A DNA stretch of 17,219 nucleotides from an uncultured Eubacteriales bacterium (GCA_910586105.1 CAJUGU010000086.1:1-17219), one strand, 5' to 3'. Counted from the stretch's first letter, positions 1 through 6,880 are shown. The notes: generated by a model from the letters alone, not told the origin. Translations and numbers: made by a program.

Positions 1-145
1 AGCGCCCCGGCGCCGTCCGCGCAGGACCGGGGTCCAGGGGCAGCGCCCCGGCGCCGTCCGCGCAGGACCGGGGTCCAGGGGCAGCGCCCCGGCGCCGTCC
101 GCGCAGGACCGGGGTCCAGGGGCAGCGCCCCGGCGCCCGCCGCGC
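1..145. repeat. 41-bp GC-rich tandem repeat, three full copies plus a partial fourth
   Basis: Copies begin at 1, 42, 83 and 124. The first three are identical and the fourth diverges after about 14 bases. The array begins right after the stop codon of the minus-strand symporter gene (stop at 152-154). Read on the minus strand, each unit has CCTGCGCGG, then a short GGGGC/GCCCC hairpin, then TGGACCCC, which is the same plan as the hairpin repeats at 7986, 10083, 12310 and 15942. The window edge cuts the array, so the true copy number is unknown. Confidence 0.95.
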
Positions 146-151
146 AGGCGG

Positions 152-1390
152 TCAAGCGGTTTCCCCGGCCCTGGCTGGCGAAGGCTCCAGCCGGATGGTT
201 TCCTTCATCGCGACCGAGCAGGCGATATCGCCCAGCACATTGCAGCAGGTCGCGCCCATGTCGCACAGGGTGTTGACGCTGATATACACGCCCATGATCC
301 CGGCGGGCAGCCCCGCAATAACCGCCAGCGCGGCAAAGGACGCGATCGCGCCGCCCGGCACGCCAGGCGTACCGATGCTCAGCAGCGTGTTGCTCAGCAG
401 CACGACCGCCAGCAGACCGAAACTGATCTCCACACCGCAGGCGTTGGCGAAAAACACGATCATGAACGACATGACGATCGAAACCGCGTCCATGTTGATG
501 GTTGCGCCCAGCGGCAGCGCAAGCGCGGAAATCTCGTTCGGCACGCCCAGCTCATCCGCGCACCGTTTGCTGAGCGGCAGCGTCGCCGAGCTCGAACAGG
601 TGCCAAAGGCGTTCAGCGCCGCAGGCATGACTTTTACAAAGAATTCCTTCAGGCTGCATTTGCCAAGCACGCGCACGATCCCGCCGTACACCACGACGGC
701 GTACAGGAACATGGTCACATACAGCGCCACGAGCACCGCGCCCAGCGCCTTGATCGTCTCCGTGCCGTTGGCGTAAATCACCGCCGCAATCGAGCAGAAG
801 ACGCCGACCGGCGTAACGCACATGACCGCCGACACGATCCGGACCGAGATATCGTTGATCGATTCGGCAACCCGCACGAAAGGCTCCGCCTTCTGGCCGA
901 GCGACAGGCAGGTGATCCCGACAATGATTGCAAACACCAGCACCTGCAGCATATCGCCGTTGGCAAAGGAGGCGATCGGGTTGGCCGGGATCAGGTTCTG
1001 CACCGTGTCCATCAGGCTGGTGAAGCGGGTCGCTTCGACCACGGTATCCGCCATTTCGATGCTCACGCCCTGCCCCAGCCCGAGCGCCTTCGGCAGGAAC
1101 AGCCCGAGCAGGCTGGCAAACAGCGTCGTCGCCGTGAAATACAACACCGACTGTACGCCGACGCGCCCCGTGGCGGAAACGCTGCCGATCCCCTGAATCC
1201 CCGCGATCAGCGAGCAGAACACCAGCGGATAGATCATCATCCGCAGGGCGTTCATGTACATGCCGCTGATCAGGTTGACCACGGGCAGCAGGAATTCATA
1301 GCGCCCGGGCATGAACAGGCCGAACAGGATGCCAAGCACCAGCCCGGCGAAGATCGCCGCAGTGATACCGAACGGTTTTTTGGATTTCAT
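152..1390 (-). CDS. DAACS-family sodium/proton:amino-acid symporter
   Basis: A 412-residue inner-membrane secondary transporter of the dicarboxylate/amino acid:cation symporter (DAACS, GltP/GltPh) family. Visible family signatures are the serine-rich hairpin SSSATLPLS (residues 266-274), the cation-site motif NMDA (299-302), the second hairpin TPGVPGG (341-347), and DMGATCCN (377-384) in the last helix. The usual substrate Asp (D377) and Asn (N384) are kept, but the Arg that binds acidic side chains in GltPh is Ala380 here. This suggests a neutral rather than acidic substrate (inference). A longer reading frame reaches 1471, but the ATG at 1390 is chosen because AGGAAGGGG lies just upstream and the extension has no ribosome site. 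A strong promoter (1479-1507) serves it, so it is probably transcribed alone. Confidence 0.93.
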   Translation of the reverse strand: MKSKKPFGITAAIFAGLVLGILFGLFMPGRYEFLLPVVNLISGMYMNALRMMIYPLVFCSLIAGIQGIGSVSATGRVGVQSVLYFTATTLFASLLGLFLPKALGLGQGVSIEMADTVVEATRFTSLMDTVQNLIPANPIASFANGDMLQVLVFAIIVGITCLSLGQKAEPFVRVAESINDISVRIVSAVMCVTPVGVFCSIAAVIYANGTETIKALGAVLVALYVTMFLYAVVVYGGIVRVLGKCSLKEFFVKVMPAALNAFGTCSSSATLPLSKRCADELGVPNEISALALPLGATINMDAVSIVMSFMIVFFANACGVEISFGLLAVVLLSNTLLSIGTPGVPGGAIASFAALAVIAGLPAGIMGVYISVNTLCDMGATCCNVLGDIACSVAMKETIRLEPSPARAGETA

Positions 1391-1416
1391 ACAAGATTCC
1401 CCTTCCTGTGAAACCG

Positions 1417-1452
1417 TCAAAGCACAAGGGGCGCGAAAGGCCCCTTTTTCAT
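1417..1452 (-). other. Leader hairpin and possible 11-codon leader ORF of the symporter gene
   Basis: Between the promoter and the symporter start, AAGGGGC (1426-1432) and GCCCCTT (1440-1446) form a 7-bp hairpin. On the plus strand it is followed by T residues and looks like a terminator, but no plus-strand gene precedes it. On the minus strand it lies in the 5' leader. Its CCCCTT arm is also complementary to the AAGGGG of the symporter ribosome site (1399-1404). An 11-codon minus-strand ORF (MKKGPFAPLVL) spans the hairpin, but it has no visible ribosome site and may not be translated. Confidence 0.4.
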
Positions 1453-1478
1453 CGCATTTGACAAAAATCAACAGTTAC

Positions 1479-1507
1479 AGTATACCCGCTCACGGGCAAT
1501 TTGTCAA
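1479..1507 (-). promoter_or_regulatory. Sigma-A-type promoter of the symporter gene
   Basis: On the minus strand: -35 TTGACA (1502-1507), a 17-bp spacer, and -10 TATACT (1479-1484). The -35 box begins two bases past the stop codon of the upstream epoxide hydrolase-like gene. Transcription should start near 1472, upstream of the ATG at 1390. Confidence 0.85.
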
Positions 1508-1508
1508 A

Positions 1509-2015
1509 TTAAAGTTTTAAAGCAAGCAGGCGCGCTGCGGTTCCGGCGAGCGTATGCAGGAATTGTGAAAGATCCGCGGCAAAGGCTTCCGGCTGTTCCA
1601 GCGCGGTAAAGTGCCCGCCGCGCGGCATTTTGGTATACCGGACAACCGGATAATTCCGCTCGACCCACTCCCGCGGCGGCGGGAGGACATTCTTCGGGAA
1701 AGCCGCAATCGCCGTCGGTACCGCGATTTTCCCGAGCGGCGGCAGCGCGCCGGGACGGGCGCTGCGGATGTAAAAGAAATGCACGGTCACGCCGTCCAGC
1801 TCGCAGGTGAACTGCGGATATTGATTCAGCGCGGCTTCACGGCGCGTCCAGTCGTATCCATCGCGCCAGCGGTCAAGCAGGGCGGCCAGTTCGCGCTCGT
1901 CCGTCCCCATCTCCGGCCCTGCGGCGGAAAATTCCTGCGGCATCCGTGTACGGTCGATCCGTCGGCGCAGGTCTTCCCAGCTTTTTTCCTCAAAATGAAT
2001 CCGAAATTCCTTCAT
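1509..2015 (-). pseudogene. Epoxide hydrolase with an internal in-frame deletion of the catalytic core
   Basis: A 168-residue product. Residues 1-90 match the N-terminal domain of microsomal-type epoxide hydrolases (DRTRMPQEF; LLDRWRDGYDW followed by EAALNQYPQF; DGVTVHFFYIRS). Residues 97-155 match the extreme C-terminus of the same family (FPKNVLPPPREWVERNYPVV; MPRGGHFTALEQPE, with the likely catalytic His135). The parts join near residues 92-96 with no frameshift. What is missing is the alpha/beta-hydrolase core with the HGWPG oxyanion region, the Asp nucleophile and the acid residue; full-length relatives are near 390 residues. The start at 2015 has AAGG 9 bases upstream. It cannot be an ordinary epoxide hydrolase: it is either a decayed gene or a repurposed small protein. 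A reading frame stays open upstream to 2198 but lacks family similarity. Confidence 0.8.
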
Positions 2016-2203
2016 AGCAGTTACCTTACAAAAAACGGAAATGGAATCCGCCGGTCGGGCATACGCAGCCGTTGAAGCGGAACAGGCAAAGCCGCCGGCG
2101 CCATCCGGACGCATATGCGCCGCGCGGGCAACAAAGCGCCGCGCGCGATCCGGTTTCGGAGCAAATCCCCAAAAACCGCCGCCTGCGGAACGCGTCAAAA
2201 CTT

Positions 2204-3082
2204 TTATCCCCGGTCAGCCGCAGTCTTCCGCCCCTTCCCGGCGGCGAGCGCGACAAGACAAACCACGGCATAACCGATCATGGACACGACCGACGCTTCC
2301 ACGCCGAAGTCGCCGCCGGTGAGCCAAAGCGGTTCCGCAGGGATGGTGATGGTCAGCATCGGCGTGCCATAGCCGCCCTGCGGCGTATTGATATGCAAAA
2401 TGGACATCACAAGCGCGAAATTCCAGAGCACATGCACGATCGCGCTGTTGCTGACCGAACCGCTCCGGTCGGCGACCAGCGAAAACATGACCCCAACGAG
2501 GGTGCCGCTGACGAGCAGCATCAGGACGCCGGGCACGCTGAACGAAGACATACCAGGGAGATGCAGGCAGGCGAACAGCAACGACGGCGCAAGGATTGCG
2601 GCGGTCTTCCCCCACCGCTGTTCGGCAAGCCGCAGGATGAACCCACGGAACAGCATTTCCTCCAAAATCCCGGATTCCAGCGCAAACGCGGCGGAAATGG
2701 AGACCCGCTCGGCGACGGCCCTGCCGGTCAGCCCATCCGCAACGGATAGCCGCCCGATCGCGAGATATACCCCGGCCACCGCCAGCGGGAGCGCCGCCGC
2801 GCAGACGACCGCCCATCCTTTCAGGGCCGCGGTAATGCCGAAATCCCGCAGCCGGAGCCGGAGCGCCCTGGCGGTATACGCCCAAAGCAGCAGCCCGGAA
2901 ATCGCGAGCACACCGAGCCCTTCGAGCGCGTCAAACAACCACTTTACCGAGGCTGGCGCAGCCCCGGCCAGCAGCCCGAACACGGTAGATCCGACCAGCG
3001 CGCCCGCGATATAGAGCAGCAGGTAAAGTACAATGTGTCTGCACGTCCCGGCGGTCGAGAGCCGGGGGATTGAACCCTTCAT
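2204..3082 (-). CDS. CPBP-family intramembrane metalloprotease (CAAX/Abi type)
   Basis: A 292-residue polytopic membrane protein. The family's three catalytic motifs are present: EExxxR as EEMLFR (141-146), FxxxH as FACLH (170-174) and HxxxN as HVLWN (217-221). These build the membrane-buried Glu/His zinc site of CPBP (Rce1-like) proteases. Hydrophobic segments lie near residues 16-40, 53-70, 88-110, 160-205 and 265-282. In bacteria, members process peptides or lipoproteins, or protect against bacteriocins; no bacteriocin gene is visible here, so the substrate is unknown. The ATG at 3082 follows AAGGAGG with a 7-base spacer, one of the best ribosome sites in the window. No clear promoter was found; the 190 bases upstream hold the MITE-like element. 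Confidence 0.92.
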   Translation of the reverse strand: MKGSIPRLSTAGTCRHIVLYLLLYIAGALVGSTVFGLLAGAAPASVKWLFDALEGLGVLAISGLLLWAYTARALRLRLRDFGITAALKGWAVVCAAALPLAVAGVYLAIGRLSVADGLTGRAVAERVSISAAFALESGILEEMLFRGFILRLAEQRWGKTAAILAPSLLFACLHLPGMSSFSVPGVLMLLVSGTLVGVMFSLVADRSGSVSNSAIVHVLWNFALVMSILHINTPQGGYGTPMLTITIPAEPLWLTGGDFGVEASVVSMIGYAVVCLVALAAGKGRKTAADRG

Positions 3083-3139
3083 TAGAAGACCTCCTTATAA
3101 AACAAAACGGTGGTCCGGCAAGCGTCCCCGCCCGCGCTG

Positions 3140-3223
3140 TGAGGCTGATGCACGAATTGTGTAAATGTACTCTCACGGGCGCCAAAATCCGACTCCTTTA
3201 CACAGTTCAAGGAATCAGCCTCA
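3140..3223. repeat. 84-bp MITE-like element with nested terminal inverted repeats
   Basis: The outer arms TGAGGCTGAT (3140-3149) and ATCAGCCTCA (3214-3223) are perfect. Inner arms TGTGTAAA (3158-3165) and TTTACACA (3197-3204) are also perfect. The two ends align as imperfect inverted repeats of about 28 bp with one indel, around a unique centre. The GTGTAAA block a short way inside the end is reminiscent of IS256-family transposon ends (from memory, not checked). There is no transposase gene and no clear target duplication. The element lies between the metallophosphoesterase stop and the CPBP protease start. Confidence 0.6.
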
Positions 3224-3272
3224 ACGCCGTCGAAGCTGCCGGCGGCAAAGGCATGCCGCTTGCCGTTCCAAA

Positions 3273-3863
3273 TCAAATGTCAAAATAATAATGGTCGTAG
3301 GCGTTGATGACGCGGGTACCGTGGTAAAACTGTTCCCGCTTCGCGCCCCCGCCGTAGCTGAGGTGCATATGCCCGTGTACAAAACAGGCGGGCTTCCACC
3401 GGTCGAGCAGCCGCGGGAACGCCTTGAACCCCCGGTGCGGCAGGTCGTCGCCGTCGCCCAGTCCGAACGCGGGGGCGTGGGTCAGCAGCACGTCGAACCC
3501 GCCGCGCCACGCAAGCGCAGGGGCCAGCCGGAGCGTCCGGCGGCGCATTTCCCGGTCGGTATACTGGTTCGCGCCGGGCTTGTAACGCATCGACCCGCCA
3601 AGCCCCAGCACCCGCATGCCCTCGTGGCTGTAAATGCGGTTTTCAATGCAGATGCAGCCGTCCGGGGGCGTGTCCGCGTAGCAGTCGTCGTGGTTGCCGT
3701 GGACATACAGGATCGGCGCGTGGGAATAGGTCGCAAGGAACGACAGGTACTGCGGGCTCAGATCGCCGCAGGACAGGATCAGGTCGACCCCGTGCAGGCG
3801 GTCGGGCGTGAAATAATCCCAGAAGAAGGGCGATTCCTCATCGGCCAGAGCAAGCACCCTCAT
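3273..3863 (-). CDS. Calcineurin-like metallophosphoesterase
   Basis: A 196-residue cytoplasmic protein with no signal peptide or membrane segment. Metal-binding motifs of the superfamily are GD (33-34), GNHD (56-59), TH (128-129) and GHMH (164-167). The first motif is unusual: the DxH expected near the N-terminus is D8-E9-E10, so a metal-ligand His is replaced by Glu. This may alter one metal site (inference). Its ATG overlaps the TGA of the upstream ParB-like/BMP gene as ATGA, so the two are translationally coupled and probably work together. The substrate is unknown; relatives hydrolyse phosphodiesters, nucleotides or phosphoproteins. Given its partner's nucleoside-binding-type domain, a nucleotide-like substrate is plausible but unproven. 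Confidence 0.9.
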   Translation of the reverse strand: MRVLALADEESPFFWDYFTPDRLHGVDLILSCGDLSPQYLSFLATYSHAPILYVHGNHDDCYADTPPDGCICIENRIYSHEGMRVLGLGGSMRYKPGANQYTDREMRRRTLRLAPALAWRGGFDVLLTHAPAFGLGDGDDLPHRGFKAFPRLLDRWKPACFVHGHMHLSYGGGAKREQFYHGTRVINAYDHYYFDI

Positions 3864-5704
3864 AGGCCGCGCCCGATCCCCTGCACGCGCACCAGCTCGC
3901 GGCCGCTTTCGGTCAGCTCCTCAGCCTGCGGGATGCGGCCCGTGACGTTTTCCGCCAGCCAGTCCATCGACGCGAGCTGCAGCGGGGAAAGCGCGCCCTC
4001 AAAACGCACCTTTGCGCCTCCCTGCGCGCGCAGCTCGCCCGAGAACGGGTCCAGCCGTCCGCTCCACAGCGCGTCGCGCAGCAGGCCGGCGAGCTGGCGC
4101 GTCCCCTGCGGGGCCCGGCGGGACAGGATGATGCTGACCGCCCCGCTGTCCAGCCCCCACCAGTAGTTGACCGCGCTTGCGCCGCGCGCGTCGTTTTTCC
4201 AGCTCCCGTCGAGGATGCGGCGCACGATCTTGATATAAATTTCGCCCCATCGGCAAAGCGACATCCCGATGTTGCGGGATTCCCCGGCGAGGTACAGGCC
4301 GGACTGGCGCGTCTGCGCGTCGTAGGGGGAAAGCCGGTCCATTTCGGCAATATAGGTCACGCCCGCGTCGGAAAGCCGGTTCCGGCTGCCGGTGCTTTCG
4401 GCCTGCGACCATTCGAGGGAGACCTGCGCGCGGGGATTGACGAAGCGCGCGCCGAGCGCGAACGCGTTGATATCGGCGGTCGTGCCATAGATGGGCGCGT
4501 CCGCGATATAATTGATCCGGTCGTTTGGGGTCAGCGCCCCAGCGACCGCGCCCAGCAGGTACTGGGCCTCGTAGGTGCGGGCGTAATAGGCGCGCACCGA
4601 CGGATAGCTCATGCCAAGCGAACAGCTCAGGAACTTTACCTGGGGGTAGGCAAGCGCGGCCTTGACCGCCGCCTGCATCAGCTGCGGGCTGGTGATAAAG
4701 ATGACGTTCGCGCCGCCGTCCACCGCATCTGCAATCGTGTCGGCGGCGGCCTCCGGCGTAACGACGCCCTCATAAGAGCGGGTGCGCACGTTCAGCGCGG
4801 CTTCGAGGTCGCGCCGCCCCAGCTCGTGCGCGTAGACCCATGCGGAATCGTGCGCGGCGCGGTCGTGGATGAACGCCGCCGTGACCTCGCCGGAGAAATG
4901 CAGCAGCGGGGCCTTGGCCGCGTCGTCGGTCAGCAGCGCCACGCCCGCATGCTCGCGGCGGTTGGCGAACTCCGGGCGCAGGCGGGCGATCTCTTCGTCG
5001 AGCTCGTCGGGCAGCTTGTGCAGCGACTGCTGATAGTCGAAGATATCGAGGTAGACCAGCAGGGCCTCCGGCGCGTTTTCGGCGGCGCCGCCCTGTCGCA
5101 GGTAGGCTTCGCGGAACATATAATAGAGCGTCCGGAAGGAACGCAGGTCGTCGGCGCTCCAGGGCGTGCCGGAGGCGTGCCCGGCGGCTTTGAGCAGCTC
5201 GGCATAACCGCCCGGGCGGTCAAAATGCAGGTAATTGATACCGGTCGCGCGGTAAAAATCGAGGTATTCATAATAGGCCTCGGTCTCGGGCGTGCGCTTG
5301 GGGACGTAGCGGGTCACGCTGCCAGGGATGCTGGCCGCGCCGTAATATTTCAGGACGCTGACGCGTTTGTTCCCCTCGATCACGTAATAGCGGCCCAGGT
5401 ATTCGATCGCCTTGATCGGGTCGCGGATGCCTTCCCGCAAATGGGCCTCGCTCAGCGCGATCCATTTGGCCGCGAACTCGGTCGTCTCCTCCATCAGCGG
5501 GAAGAAGTGCGGGGAAAAGGAGATCGCGCGGGCCTCGGTCAGCGTGCCCGCGATCAGCTCCAGCGGGATGTCGATAACGCCGAGCGGCTCGCGGTAGGCG
5601 AGGTCAAGCGCGAGCTCGTCCAGCATGGCGAGGATGCCGGTCTCGGATGTTTTGCGATCCTTCTGTCCAAAGCGCAGCGCCTTTCGGTAGGTGGAAAGGG
5701 ACAT
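3860..5704 (-). CDS. ParB-like domain fused to a BMP-family ligand-binding domain (cytoplasmic)
   Basis: A 614-residue protein. Residues about 44-128 form a ParB/sulfiredoxin-like domain, with the typical YYVIEGNKRVSVLKYYG segment at 106-122. A helical linker (about 140-250) follows, then a BMP/PnrA-type periplasmic-binding-protein fold (about 255-520: VTAAFIHD near 275, NVIFITSPQL near 333, VKFLSCS near 356, EAQYLLGAVAGAL near 379, WGEIY near 486). There is no signal peptide or lipoprotein cysteine, and no ABC permease or ATPase gene nearby, so it is unlikely to be a transport-binding protein. A cytoplasmic sensor of a nucleoside-like ligand is the best guess (inference). Start: AAGGAGGG 8 bases before the ATG at 5704. 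The promoter is at 5783-5811. Automated annotation would probably call it a BMP transporter subunit. Confidence 0.85.
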   Translation of the reverse strand: MSLSTYRKALRFGQKDRKTSETGILAMLDELALDLAYREPLGVIDIPLELIAGTLTEARAISFSPHFFPLMEETTEFAAKWIALSEAHLREGIRDPIKAIEYLGRYYVIEGNKRVSVLKYYGAASIPGSVTRYVPKRTPETEAYYEYLDFYRATGINYLHFDRPGGYAELLKAAGHASGTPWSADDLRSFRTLYYMFREAYLRQGGAAENAPEALLVYLDIFDYQQSLHKLPDELDEEIARLRPEFANRREHAGVALLTDDAAKAPLLHFSGEVTAAFIHDRAAHDSAWVYAHELGRRDLEAALNVRTRSYEGVVTPEAAADTIADAVDGGANVIFITSPQLMQAAVKAALAYPQVKFLSCSLGMSYPSVRAYYARTYEAQYLLGAVAGALTPNDRINYIADAPIYGTTADINAFALGARFVNPRAQVSLEWSQAESTGSRNRLSDAGVTYIAEMDRLSPYDAQTRQSGLYLAGESRNIGMSLCRWGEIYIKIVRRILDGSWKNDARGASAVNYWWGLDSGAVSIILSRRAPQGTRQLAGLLRDALWSGRLDPFSGELRAQGGAKVRFEGALSPLQLASMDWLAENVTGRIPQAEELTESGRELVRVQGIGRGL

Positions 5705-5782
5705 AAAGGGGCCCTCCTTCGGGGTGGAGCGTTCCCGGGCGTTCCGCGATGCGCGGCGGCCCGCCGCTCCGATATTTTCCCC

Positions 5783-5811
5783 AGTATATCACATTCCCGT
5801 CGTCGATTCAA
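5783..5811 (-). promoter_or_regulatory. Promoter of the ParB-like/BMP - metallophosphoesterase operon
   Basis: On the minus strand: -35 TTGAAT (5806-5811), a 17-bp spacer and -10 TATACT (5783-5788). It lies about 80 bases upstream of the start codon and is divergent from the PilZ promoter, with 64 bases between the two -35 boxes. Confidence 0.8.
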
Positions 5812-5875
5812 GCCGTCCCCCGCCGCGCGCTCCGGCCTTTTCCGCGAGATATTGCAAGGATTTTGTATTTTCCCA

Positions 5876-5904
5876 TTGCCCGGCACGCCAATTTCTGCTA
5901 TAAT
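5876..5904 (+). promoter_or_regulatory. Promoter of the PilZ gene
   Basis: -35 TTGCCC (5876-5881), a 17-bp spacer and -10 TATAAT (5899-5904) preceded by TGC, an extended -10. Transcription should begin near 5911, which excludes an ATG at 5904 and supports the start at 5970. Confidence 0.85.
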
Positions 5905-5969
5905 TGAATCAACACGGGAAAGCGCATCCATCTGGCCCGCAAAAAAACATCTCGGGAGGCATATGCAAC

Positions 5970-6623
5970 ATGGAACTGAAAAACTGCCGGAAGGCAGAGA
6001 TTTACGAGCCGGAGGGCGGGTTCCTCTGCGAAGCGGAGGTGACCCGGGCCTCATTGGACAAATACCGCCTGATCGTCCCGGCGGATTTTGAATTATACGA
6101 ATCGACCGGCGTTTATAAGGTCGTTTTTTTCGACGGCGCGCAGGGCCTGATCCATACGATGTGCAAGCTGGCCGACCCCCTTCCGTTGCCGAACGAGCAG
6201 CAGTCCCTGCTGTGCGTGGTGCGCGAGGAAACGGGCAAGGAGCAGCGCCGGCAGGATCTGAAGGTCCCGGCGGAGGTCTCGATCGAGGTCGCCTGTACCC
6301 GCGTCCCGGCGGGGCAGAAGCGCGTTGCGGGCCGGATCCCGGCGACGACGCGCAACATCAGCGCGGGCGGGATCTATTTCATCTGCGAACAGCAGTTCCC
6401 GCAGGATGCGCACGTACAGTTCCATCTGCACGAGGCATCCAAGCCGCTTCAGCTTTCCGCGCGCGTACTGCGCGCGGAAGCGCTCCCGCCCAACAGGGAC
6501 GGCGCGCCGCTGTTCGGGCACGGTTGCCGGTTTGTCGATCTCAAGCCGCAGGCGGAGGCCGAGCTGCGCAGCTTTATCTTTAAGAAGGAGCTGGAAATGC
6601 GGCGGCGGGAGCGGGGCCGCTGA
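5970..6623 (+). CDS. PilZ-domain protein (putative c-di-GMP effector)
   Basis: A 217-residue soluble protein. Residues 1-85 resemble the YcgR-like N-terminal beta domain seen in flagellar/PilZ proteins. The PilZ domain spans about 91-212. The c-di-GMP-binding NxSxxG motif is intact as NISAGG (129-134), while the usual RxxxR is RRQDLK (93-98), with Lys in place of the second Arg. The C-terminal helix (ELRSFIFKKELEMRRRERGR) is very basic. Start choice: GGGAGG lies 10 bases before the ATG at 5970. A nearer ATG at 5963 is in another frame, and the in-frame ATG at 5904 lies inside the promoter. It is followed by a strong terminator, so it is monocistronic. No flagellar or cyclase gene is nearby, so the process it controls is unknown. 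Confidence 0.88.
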   Translation: MELKNCRKAEIYEPEGGFLCEAEVTRASLDKYRLIVPADFELYESTGVYKVVFFDGAQGLIHTMCKLADPLPLPNEQQSLLCVVREETGKEQRRQDLKVPAEVSIEVACTRVPAGQKRVAGRIPATTRNISAGGIYFICEQQFPQDAHVQFHLHEASKPLQLSARVLRAEALPPNRDGAPLFGHGCRFVDLKPQAEAELRSFIFKKELEMRRRERGR

Positions 6624-6644
6624 CATCCCTCCGCGATCCGATGC

Positions 6645-6667
6645 AAGGGCGCGTCCGCGCCCTTTTT
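6645..6667 (+). terminator. Intrinsic terminator after the PilZ gene
   Basis: AAGGGCGC (6645-6652) pairs with GCGCCCTT (6657-6664) around loop GTCC, followed by a run of T to 6667. It lies 21 bases after the stop codon. Confidence 0.9.
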
Positions 6668-6793
6668 CCTTTGCCATGGCGCGGATGTACTGCGATTGCT
6701 CCATCCCGCCAGAAATCGAGCTCGCCCCTGGGCTGGATTTCCGCATGTCCGCGTTATCGTCCTTGCCCTGCAAAAATCCCGCTCCAAGTCCAA

Positions 6794-6833
6794 ATCCGGT
6801 CCCTGACCGGATGGGGCGCGGAAAATTTTCCGC
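6794..6833. promoter_or_regulatory. Two adjacent palindromes upstream of galM, candidate operators
   Basis: ATCCGGTC (6794-6801) and GACCGGAT (6805-6812) form a perfect 8-bp inverted repeat around CCT. Five bases later comes a perfect 16-bp palindrome, GCGGAAAATTTTCCGC (6818-6833). Both lie just upstream of the galM -35 box (6852), where a dimeric regulator could bind. Neither has a T-tract, so terminator function is unlikely. Confidence 0.45.
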
Positions 6834-6851
6834 ATTTTATCAGGAAAGGAC

Positions 6852-6880
6852 TGGAAAATCCCGGTGGGCTATGGTATGAT
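6852..6880 (+). promoter_or_regulatory. Probable galM promoter
   Basis: -10 TATGAT (6875-6880) preceded by TGG, an extended -10, with a weak -35 TGGAAA (6852-6857) at 17-bp spacing. Transcription would start near 6887, giving a leader of only about 16 bases before the TTG start codon. Confidence 0.6.

Noticed and set aside
1..145. CRISPR array
   Set aside because: The 41-bp units abut with no variable spacers, and there are no cas genes.
3165..4166. Plus-strand open frame (333 codons) opposite the small metallophosphoesterase
   Set aside because: Shadow frame; the minus-strand genes carry clear catalytic motifs and coupled starts.
4826..6091. Plus-strand open frame (421 codons) opposite the ParB-like/BMP gene
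   Set aside because: Antisense shadow running through the divergent promoters and into PilZ in another frame; no ribosome site.
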